Assembly (NCBI GenBank): GCA_037043455.1
Contig: JAWPHD010004457.1
Span: forward strand, 123,566 to 187,565
Source of the DNA: Cyrtodaria siliqua
Lineage: Eukaryota; Mollusca; Bivalvia; Adapedonta; Hiatellidae
Length of the DNA stretch: 64,000 bases
Reading direction: 5' to 3'
Both the position numbers and the translations under genes were made by a program. Position 1 is the first letter of the stretch. Every line of letters begins with the position of its first letter. Shown piece by piece: positions 26,601 to 38,600 of this stretch. The notes under the pieces were generated by a model that was given only the letters and a program-made list of their open reading frames with translations, was not told the DNA's origin and did no database searches.

Positions 26601-29600
26601 GTGTGTGTGTGTGTGTTTGTGTAGCTCTGGGGTTTATAGTCAATAGTCATAGTCAAAGTTATATAAACTCCAAAAGGTATATTGCACAATAGAACCTGGG
26701 CAGGTTGCAAATTGTATTTTAATAACACATTTCCTCCAAGATTTAGGTTGTCATACAAGAAGGTGATAAATGAGATAAATGTCGTTCCAATAGTCAACCT
26801 CACATGACATCTTTCTGTATTAGTTAAAGTGAGTTTACACAGTTGTGTGGCTAACTTTTTTAATGCGGGCTAGTTTACTTGAAAAGGATACATGTTCTTC
26901 GTGTATTGCTGTCGGAGTGTTACATGGTTTAGCCTTTATTGATTGATACACAAGTCTAAGAACCGATCGTAGGTTAAGGGTCAAAATGCAGTTAAAGACC
27001 TGTTCAGATTAGACATAAACTTGATTATCAAGGTGGCAAAAGTTATTACAATTGGGTAAATGTGCATATTATATACAGACAAATGTATATCAGTTGTTTG
27101 CTGACTGAAATGAAATAACAGTGGCACACGAAACAGGAGGAAAGGATACATGCTTCATCAGAAATCATTCAATGTTCAAGGTCTGAAATAGAGTAACATG
27201 TACACTTTACACTTATATTATTTTTTATTTCTGCTGCTAATTTATGACAACTTCGAAACGTTTAACAATCAATTTGGGTTTGACGCCACACATTAAAGGT
27301 TACAATCTTCCTCAAGCCTTTACATACTGCATATTTTTCTGACATTTATTTATATTGTCAATGTCTGATGCATCAACTCACGTGATCCTTGGGAACTGGT
27401 TTAGAGAAATACCCATTAAAGGTTCTTAGAAAGCATGTTAGGCTTCTGACCGAGTTTTTGGAGTCAATTTATATAATGTGGTCGTTATTTGGTCTCCTAT
27501 ACTTTCTAGGCTTTCATGGCGTTAGCCTAACTACCCTTTTGCAAACGAAAGGGCCAGAAAGTGACTAAACAGTTACGCTGTTACGGCGATAATAGTTATT
27601 GGGGGCCTTTTTCTGCTACAAGAATACATTCAGGCTGATGATACCTGTCTTGAACCGGATGGTGTTCATTTCTCAAATATGGGGAACAACTTGTTTCTTA
27701 ACCTGTTTCCGGCTGGATTTGAATTTTTCATTAAAAGTGGGCAGCGATAAGGAAATATATACTTTTTTGGCACCGTTTCTGTTTTGGGCATGGCATTCGG
27801 TTATTTTGCTTTTGATACGCACTCTTCGCTGCTGCCAAAAAATTGTTTCCTCCGTTTTTGGCGATGGATGGGAGCCTGGACACTCAATGATGCGCGTGTC
27901 CGCCGAATTTTTCACTAAAAGTAGGCAGTGATAAGGAAAATATATTCCTTTTTGGACCGGTTTTGTTTTGGGCGTGGCATTAGGATACTTTGCTTTTGGT
28001 GGTCACTCTTCGCTGCTGCCAAAAAAGGTTTCCCCTATTTTTGGCGGTTGATGGGAGCCTGAACACTCTAGGACTTTGAGTGTTTGGGCACCCATCCATA
28101 TGGCGGGCAGCGAAGGTGTGAAAGGAAGGACATATACGTTTCAGTTTAACTTTATTCAGCTCCTGTATACCCAGAGACTGAATTGTAATCTAAACATAAA
28201 TTATATACAAATTTGCTGTCCGTACGAATTGCTAAAAAACATTTTAAATTGATTGAATTCGGTGCACTTGTAATTATGCTTGAATATCAACCGTGCTTTC
28301 AACACTTGCTTAAATGCTTATCAGAAAAGTTGCTTTCATAATGAACATTTAATTTGGTGCACATGTATTTATGTCCTTAATATTGTAATATTCTATTTGC
28401 TTTATTGCTTAATGCTTTCTGCTGTAAGGGCTTGCCATAATGGTCTTTTGTGCTAACCGGCAGCCCAATTGTTAAACATTCAATCCATGCCACGCCCAAT
28501 ATTTGCCAAATCTATTAAAGTTTAAAAAATATTTTTATGTGTTGATATTACAGTGCTCTCCAATAATACTGACTATAATATCTTTTATAGTCAATGGTTA
28601 TTGGAGGCAACACTCGCTGTAGATAATTTTTGAGATTGAGTAAATTTCACGGTGCATTTTTTACATGCACACCGGCTGTCAAGATTTTAACAGAGAGGTA
28701 TGATGTTTTTTGAGCTTACAGTTAAAAACTTAATTTCCCTCCCTCCCGACCCACAGGATCATTGATTTAAATCGACACTAGTGTCATCACATTGTATAAG
28801 TACAAAAAGAGTATGATAATGGGCCTTTGGAAACGGCCGAGCACGACACATACGAAATATTGCCGTCTCGGTTTGGTTGAGACTGTTCATGAGTGGGAGT
28901 GAGATATGCTAGCTACCGCTCACGTCCTCTAGCCCCGGGTTGAGCAGAACTTAATATTCATAAAATCAACCGCACAAAATTTTAACCATCCCGAAGATGG
29001 CATGCTTATGGCGGTGGACATGGAGTTAGCCTTCTTTATGTATTCCCCATGTCGTACGGCGTATGGTCCCAGTATCTAATAAAATGAAATGCCCCGAAGA
29101 GCGAAATAAACATTAGGGAATTTAGTTGGGAGCAGCGGTTATGAAGCCTACAAGTTCATTTAGACTTTTCGCTATTTGTCAAGACTTCTATTCAAAAGAT
29201 ACTTTTTTATGTTGCAATTAATATCATTACAGTGTTTTATGTTGCAAGATCATGTTGCAGTGTTTTATGTTGCAAGATCATGTTGCTTTCTCTGAATTAT
29301 ATATTTCAGTTGATGTCTTCATCTGGATCCACTTACCTAGTCAACAATTACTGGCGTGGCATGGACATTACGTGCACTTATATACTTGCTGGAACTTTTG
29401 GACTATAACTAGTTGAAGTGTTAAATGTTGTAGTGTTTAATTATCGGCGGGCAGCGAAGGTGTGAAAGGAAGGACATATACGTTTCAGTTTAACTTTATT
29501 CAGCTCCTGTATACCCAGAGACTGAATTGTAATCTAAACATAAATTATATACAAATTTGCTGTCCGTACGAATTGCTAAAAAACATTTTAAATTGATTGA

Positions 29601-32600
29601 ATTCGGTGCACTTGTAATTATGCTTGAATATCAACCGTGCTTTCAACACTTGCTTAAATGCTTATCAGAAAAGTTGCTTTCATAATGAACATTTAATTTG
29701 GTGCACATGTATTTATGTCCTTAATATTGTAATATTCTATTTGCTTTATTGCTTAATGCTTTCTGCTGTAAGGGCTTGCCATAATGGTCTTTTGTGCTTA
29801 CCGGCAGCCCAATTGTTAAACATTCAATCCATGCCACGCCCAATATTTGCCAAATCTATTAAAGTTTAAAAAATATTTTTATGTGTTGATATTACAGTGC
29901 TCTCCAATAACAACTTGTTTCTATTTGTAATTTGACTGTTTGCTATGTATTATAGATTGTCAACTTGTTTCTGTTTGTTATTTGACTGTTTGCTATGTAT
30001 GATAGATTATCAACTTGTTTCTATTTGTTATTTGACTGTTTGCTATGTATGATAGATTATCAACTTGTTTCTATTTGTTATTTGACTGTTTGCTATGTAT
30101 GATAGATTATCAACTTGTTTCTATTTGTTATTTGACTGTTTGCTATGTATGATAGATTATCAACTTGTTTCTATTTATTATTTGAGTGTTTGCTATGTAT
30201 GATAGATTATCAACTTGTTTCTATTTGTTATTTGACTGTTTGCTATGTATGATAGATTATTAACTTGTTTCTATTTGTTCTTTGACTGTTTGCTATGTAT
30301 GATAGATTATCAGCTTGTTTCTATTTGTTCTTTGTCTCTTTGCTATGTATTATAGATTATCAACTTGTTTCTATTTGTTCTTTGACTGTTTGCTATGTAT
30401 GATAGATTATCAGCTTGTTTCTATTTGTTCTTTGTCTCTTTGCTATGTATTATAGATTATCAACTTGTTTCTATTTGTTATTTGACTGTTTGCTATGTAT
30501 TGTAGATTATCAACTTGTTTCTATTTGTTATTTGATTGTTTGCTATGTATTGTAGATTATCAACGTTACTATGCCCAACACGGTCAAGCACTATATACAC
30601 AGAGTTGGCAGGAAGGCCAGAGCTGGTAAAAGTGGAAGGTAAATTAAAAAATATTGTCAACTTATTCATTTTCATGACCACCAAGTTCCACTCTCAAACT
30701 GATGGGTGTGTTTGCAATACATTATATATTTTGGGTGTGTTTGCAATACCTTATATATTTTAACAATAATGTGTAGTACTATGTTTTCCCACTGCAGGGG
30801 CAGCGGGCATACCCAGAAAATTAGACAAAAGTCTAATTCCTGTTACTAGGAGCTAAATTTATGTTTAACTCCCCAGGGTAGAAGTCAATATCTGTATCTA
30901 AAATACCCATGTTGGTACCGGTTTCTGTCTAATTCCCTACCTCAGTGTCATTGTGTTGATCAAATTCCTGCCTAACAGGAATTCATTTCTGTTATCCCAG
31001 ATAAATACATCAAGATTGCCATGTGTACCTTTAGAATTTATCCATAATTTCTACCATATAATATCTATTTCACCATATGAATTTCGCTGTTTAACATCTT
31101 TCAACAATGCATTGATAGATCAGTCACGTTAGTTGGTGAAAAGAAAAGAAAACTGTTGAAGGACATTGTGAAGAAAGCTAAAACTCCGTTGAAAACCAGA
31201 ATTGTACCACAAGGTAATTTTTTTTTTCTATTTAAAGTGGAATTATATATTTTATTTTCAAAAGAGGTTTTTTGTTAATGGTGGAAAATAGTCAGCTACC
31301 TCCACTTACAACTCTTTGAAACTACCAGCTCCTCCATTTGGAACGCTTTGTTTTTATGCAGCTGCTCCATTTGGAAAGCTTTGTTTTTATGCCTGTGGTT
31401 ACATTATTGAGATTTTTATTTGTTGCTATGTTTTATTGTGAAGTTTTTATTTTTAACATGAAAATCTCACAGTACATTAATTTTGTAAACAAGATTTTTG
31501 TGTCGCCTGCGTATCATGGCAGACACTTAAGGATCACTTTGTCCGTCGTTTGTTCGTCACACTTTGTCCATTTTCCGTCCGTCGTCTTCCGTCGCGCTTT
31601 AACCTGCAACCTAACCTTGGACACTTGAACAATATTTAACCTATGTTCATCAAACTTCACACACTTTTTCATCTCAACCCAAGGAATGTTGTTACACATG
31701 TCCAATAACTCTGACTTTCATTTTGAAAGAGTTACGCTCCCTTTCATAAAACCTTAACCTGCAACGTAACCAAGCTCGTAACTGGCCATGACTTAAGAAG
31801 TATTTGACCTATGTTCATCAAACTGAACACACATCTTTATCTTAACCAAAGGAATGTTGTTACTCATGACCAATAACTCTTGACTCATTTCAGCAGAGTT
31901 ATGCCACTTTCCATAAAACCCTAACCTGCAACCTAACCAATCTCATTAACCGGCTACAACTTGAAACGTATTTGACCTATGTTCATGAAACTTTGCACAC
32001 ACATTTGCCTTACCCCAAGGAATGTCGTTACACATTTTGGCAGAGTTATGCCCCCTTTCATAAAACTTTAACCTGCAACCTAACCTAGCTCATAACTTGA
32101 TACAGCTCTTCCTTATCAATTATTCATTGCAGATGCAGTATGCCCCTTTTCATATTAAACTTTAGCATTTGGAAAAAAGAAGTGCCATTATTCATGAAGG
32201 ATTGCACTCCCTGTCTTCAAACGTTATAGTTAGATTGTACTTGCTGAAATAAGCACATGGCAGGCGACACAAGTGTCCAGTGGACATTTGTAGGTAACTG
32301 CCAGATCAGGATCACACTCGAGGCTACGCCTCTCGTGCGATCCTGATCTGGCATTTACCTACTCCAGAACAAAATACTATAGTAATAATCCTATTTTATC
32401 ACATGAAACTGCTTGTATTCCGTATAGTATACCCATTACGTATTTCCTTATATTAACCATGTGTAATACAAGGCGACCGAATCACTTGTCCTATATATCA
32501 CTCCGCATATTTACAAACAAGCATGGCGGACACTTGGCCGATAAACGCGATTTTGTATATTGACCAGTGAAAAATAAGTATGAAAAATTCAGTTTCCATG

Positions 32601-35600
32601 AATATTCACAATTCAAAATTTCAAAATTTCAAAATTTCAGAATTTCAAAATTTCAAAATTAAAAATTAAACAAAATTCAATAATTCAAAATTCATGTGAT
32701 AAAAAGGATCTGAGACTCGTCATTTCATACAAAATTTTATTAAACTCGTCCAGGAATTTGTTATTAAGCTCGCCAGAGGCTCGCTTAATAACTAATTCCT
32801 GAACTCGTTTAATAAAATTGTGTATGAAATGACAACTCATGTCAGATCCTCCATGTCTGAGGTTTTTCATTCAAGTTTTGTAGAATTGTGCGTGTTTGTT
32901 ATAAAATTGTGCTTTATGGAAACACCAGGAAAATATTTTCTTTCCTTCTTTATTTGACAGTGGTGATCTTTTCAAAATTAGAACTTTTGCTGCTTAAGAG
33001 TTGACTTTTGCCAGAACTTAAATGTTCACTTTGGCTGCTAAACGTTGATTTTTTACTGCTTAACGTGACTTTTGTTGCTAAGAAAACACTTCTGCTGCTT
33101 AAAGTAAAAGTTGGCTTTTGCTGGTAAAATATTCACTTTTGCAGCTAATCCACTGGGAGCTTGACTTGGGAAAGTGTCGATTCCTACAAGTGGCTGGAGA
33201 TATGCAGTACTGGTTCTACCCAGGAATAAGTGGGTGGTCTGCCTCCACCACTAAAACTCAGCCTTCATACATAAAATGTGCTGGAATATGACTATCAACA
33301 CTAAGCAAACACATTTTGCAGCTAAAATGAACTTTTGCAGCTGAAAGTAAAACTCAGTTTTGCAACTAAAACGATGACTTTTGCTGCCAAGGAATTGACT
33401 TTTGTTGCTTAAATGATGGAATTTGTTGCCTTTACTTTCTTCTGAATTAATATTTAGGTGTATCAAGTTGCTATTTGCAGAATATCTAAAATCTAACATT
33501 TCTTGCAGAGGTGATTAAAAAGTATCGTGATAAGATTGTTGCCCTGGAGAAGGATATTGCTGAGATAGAAATACAAGAGGCGGAGGAGAAAGAATTAAGA
33601 TCGACAGAAAATCAGATGAATAAAGTCAAACGAATACTGGAGACGAAGAAAAAAGAAATGGGTTCAAATTCTAAATGCACCTGGTTCCAAACTCATAAGG
33701 AAAGAATGGCAGAAAAATGTAAGGTTTGATGAGAAAATATGCCTCGTTCAATATTTTACAAAAGATTACTAGTAAAGTTTAAAAAAAAAAGAGATAACAA
33801 AACAACAATATTTCATAATGAGAAATACAAATTATTTCAAATTTTGTGCATTTTAAATGTAGAAATACAAGTATATAAAGTCTATCAACTGTCTGCAACA
33901 AGGTTATAAGCCATTAACATAGGCTGTAGAGTTTTGCTTCTACTGTGTTCCATGTATAAGAACATCATGAACGTGATCAATTCATTTATTTTCATTGGCA
34001 CCAAATGTTTTTTGTTTTTTTATTAATAGCAAATGCAGGAAACTAGTTTTGGTATTTCTTATTATATTTTTTTTTAACATAAATAAACAACTTGTTTTAT
34101 AAATGTTTTGAGAATGGCTATTCCATTAAAACATACCCGGAACATGCCGGAAAGACAATTTAATAAACATCTATAGGTGAACCCTATTTTCCGTAATTTG
34201 ATTCTTTAAACTCAATTTTGCATCTATGGATGGGTGTTCTTCATAAGTGCCCTCCTGGGGTCCCATGTACGTTTTTAATGGAATAGCCCTAAACATTTGA
34301 ATCTGTAGTATTTCGCACTAATGGCAGAATACTTTCACTTTAGCTGCATTGAGACTTGGTGATCCACTCGTGATGCCGAGCAAAAAGAAGAACAAGAACG
34401 ATAAGAAAGCGGCTAAGAACAACCCAACAGTTAGTCTAACAATCTGTAAAAGATATTTGTTCCTTTAGTTCAAGACTTATATCCCTTAGCTAGCAGAAGA
34501 ATAATGTCCCTTAGCTAGCAGAAGAATTATATCCCTTAGCTAGCAGAAGAATAATGTCCCTTAGCTAGCAGAAGAATTACGTCCCTTAGCTAGCAGAAGA
34601 ATTATGTCCCTTAGCTAGCAGAAGAATAATGTCCCTTAGCTAGCAGAAGAATAATGTCCCTTAGCTAGCAGAAGAATTATGTCCCTTAGCTAGCAGAAGA
34701 ATTATGTCCCTTAGCTAGCAGAAGAATTATGTCCCTTAGCTAGCAGAAGAATAATGTCCCTTACCTAGCAGAAGAATTATGTCCCTTAGCTAGCAGAAGA
34801 ATTACGTCCCTTAGCTAGCAGAAGAATAATGTCCCTTAGGGGGCACTCCTCAGTTTCGCATGAATGTCCATGGTGTAAATCAGAAAGAAATCAACTAAGC
34901 ATCTTTTAGGTCCATGGATGGTCTTTATAATAATTATGAAGCACATGTTTGATGTTTTTTTCAGTTTTGATTACTTCTAAGTTTATTTTGGTGTATTGGA
35001 ATATGCATTCTTTGGGTTTTTTGGAGGCTATAAATAGAAAAATGTGAACCAATCAAAAACTTCCTAAAAGTAGTTAAAATGGCTGATTTTCACTGACGAG
35101 GAGATCAGCGTGGAATAACTTTTTAAAATGCCGGACTAGGTATGTAAAATTTAGCATTTCCTGATATGCAAGAGCATTATGAGTGCAGACATGACCCTGA
35201 TATGTGTAGGAAATTTTTTTTTTTTTATTTATTGACATTTGAAATATTGCTAAAATTGCATTTTTAGCATGTTTTAAGGGGTGGGGTAATCTTAAAGAAA
35301 TGGGACTAAAGTTGTACAGAAAATGCTTTTTGATACTTTTATTTGGTATGGAAACATGGGTAATTTTATTGTCTTCTAAGAAATGTATGACACAATGATG
35401 ATGTGATTTATTTTTGCTCAAGGATTCAGGCTAAGAGCTTGTCATGGGTTTGATGATTGAGAAATGTACATTAAACTGTGGAGTGCCCCCTTAAGGGTCA
35501 AACCTTTTTTTACTAAAACAGTCAAATGAAGGATTTTTTGTCTGTATTTCAACATATTTTCAAAGTTTGTTACCATTCGGTTTGTTTGCGAAGAGAACTA

Positions 35601-38600
35601 CTTCGGTTAGAATGTAATTTGTCGATAAGGCAAACCCGCATTGCTACGAAACCCAGATTATGAACACCTCGGTAAAATATGTATATTGTAATACTCCGCG
35701 ATGCACCGTATCTTGAGATATCTCGATATATGTCTAATTTATCTTGAGATACTCCATGTTGAGATATCACATTTTATCTTGAGATATCTCAATTTATATT
35801 GAGATATTTGTATTGAGATATCTCAATTAATCTCAAGATATCTCAATATATCTCAAGTTATCTTGAGATAACTGTCTTGAGATATCTTAAGTTGTTTTGA
35901 GATAATTATCTTGAGATATCTCAATGTGTCTTGAGTCATTGATATCACAAAATAAATAGAGATATATCTTACAATTTCTCAAGATGTATCGCAACTTATC
36001 GTGAGATATCTAACTTGCGATATCTCAAGATCCCATGTGTCTTGCGGTTGGTATATGCAATTTTAGTAGGATTTTCTAAGTTTGAGGTTGGCTTTTTGCC
36101 ATTTAAAAACTAACCATTGGTGTAATTCTTGGGTTTGCCATAACACTGTTTCAATATATGTACAGTTTGCTAATGGTAATGTCCCATTTAAGTACTGGTT
36201 GCTATGGTATTTTGATGTCATAGTAAAATGACGTTAAACATAGAATAGCATGTGGGGTGACGTCATGTCACATGACGTCATTATGTCGTGTAGCGTTAAA
36301 ATAAAAAAAAATCGCATAAGATAGCGCATTTATATAAATCGGGTAATAGGAGGCAACTTTTTAGAGAGGAAATGACTTCTGATTGCAAATTTCAGACCTT
36401 TTTCATGCTGTGGAAAAAAACAGACCGAAAGAAAAAAGTTTGCAAAAAAGCTGTCAAAAAGGCTATTTCAGTGTTATCTTAAAAAGGTGCTGTTAGGCCA
36501 ATTTTTGGACATTCGCAATAATACGTATGTCAAGACGTCCGGAATAAATTCGCGAAATGGAAAAAGGGGCGTTTCAATTTTTTTTAACGGACAACTTTCC
36601 CTTAAGGGGGCACTCCTCAGTTTCGCATGAATGTCCATGGTGTAAATCAGAAAGAAATCAACTAAGCATCTTTTAGGTCCATGGATGGTCTTTATAATAA
36701 TTATGAAGCACATGTTTGATGTTTTTTTCAGTTTTGATTACTTCTAAGTTTATTTTGGTGTATTGGAATATGCATTCTTTGGGTTTTTTGGAGGCTATAA
36801 ATAGAAAAATGTGAACCAATCAAAAACTTCCTAAAAGTAGTTAAAATGGCTGATTTTCACTGACGAGGAGATCAGCGTGGAATAACTTTTTAAAATGCCG
36901 GACTAGGTATGTAAAATTTAGCATTTCCTGATATGCAAGAGCATTATGAGTGCAGACATGACCCTGATATGTGTAGGAAATTTTTTTATTTTTATTTATT
37001 GACATTTGAAATATTGCTAAAATTGCATTTTTAGCATGTTTTAAGGGGTGGGGTAATCTTAAAGAAATGGGACTAAAGTTGTACAGAAAATGCTTTTTGA
37101 TACTTTTATTTGGTATGGAAACATGGGTAATTTTATTGTCTTCTAAGAAATGTATGACACAATGATGATGTGATTTATTTTTGCTCAAGGATTCAGGCTA
37201 AGAGCTTGTCATGGGTTTGATGATTGAGAAATGTACATTAAACTGTGGAGTGCCCCCTTAGCTAGCAGAAGAATAATGTCCCTTAGCTAGCAGAAGAATT
37301 ATGTCCCTTAGCTAGCAGAAGAATTATGTCCCTTAGCTAGCAGAAGAATAATGTCCCTTAGCTAGCAGAAGAATTACGTCCCTTAGCTAGCTGGAGATTG
37401 GGTTCTCAGAAAATCACTCAGAAATTCCACCATAATTGTATCATGTACATTACCATTGTGGTTATTAAAGTAGCTATCAATTCATTTTACGCATATTCAA
37501 TCACGGATGTTTTAAGAACACGTTAATAAACCTATACTTTTAATTGGCACAAATACATTATTATATGACCTGAACACTCTGATAGAATTTTGATAAACGG
37601 TTATGTAGGGTAATTTTCTCATTTGTCTGGTTAGTTTCTATAAGGTGTTGAATAAGACTATATTTAGGCATTGAATAACACTAAATTAAGGTGCTGAGTA
37701 ACACTAAATTAAGGTGCTGAGTAACACACTAAATTAAGGTGCTGAGTAACACTAAATTAAGGTGCTGAGTAACACTAAGTTAAGGTGCTGAGTAACACTA
37801 AATTTGGGTTTTGAAAAACATTTAATTGAGGTTTTGAATAAAACAGTTTTGAATAACACCAAATTAAATAACACTAAATTTTTATATGTTGAATAGCACT
37901 AACATTAAAATGTTAAATAAAACTAAATTTTTATATGTTGAATAGCACTAACATTAAAATGTTAAATAACACCAAATTAAGTGGTGTATAACGCAAAATG
38001 TATGTGTTAAATAACTCAGTGATAAATATTAAACACAGTTAACTGCTGCATGTTGATGAACCTGTTTGTTTTACAGTTTGTTTTACAGTTTGTTTGCCTT
38101 ACATGTTGTTTGTTTTACATGTTGTACCAAATGACGTGTGAATGTACCAAACTTGTTTAGAAACAGTATTTTTAATTCGCTAGAAGCTTGTTTTGAAATG
38201 AGTTTATATCATGAATTGAATATAGGAACTATTGTTTGGTGCGCTTGTTTCAGCCAAAGTTTGTTTTGACTTATAAGACAAAATTTAACTAGTATCTATT
38301 ATAAAATAAGATGTATATCCATTTTAGTGGTAAATAAAAAAATACCTTGCTTTTCAAAATCAGTTGCAATGCAAAATTGTGCTGCACATTTTCTTTTGTT
38401 ATCCAAAATTGCTTTTAATGTGTTTGATAAATGTAAATTTAGACACTGAAAGTTGTATAGCAAACTATTAAGGGCTGTCTGAAGTTATTTGAGATGTCCT
38501 AATTTGTTGCTGTCCCAGCAACAACAAGGAATTTACATGGAAAAAGACCCACCAAAAAAGTATTTTGGCTGTAAAATATTTATTTCTCGGCCGATTTTCA

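Noticed and set aside
33719..33729. Alternative donor after tgtaag at the coiled-coil exon
   Set aside because: It would put the next exon out of frame (reaching TGA within three codons); the donor at 33719 keeps phase.
35074..35421. 115-codon minus-strand frame, also present at 36841-37188
   Set aside because: Both lie in 652-bp units that are nearly identical throughout, so shared frame is not evidence of selection; the diverged third copy does not keep it.
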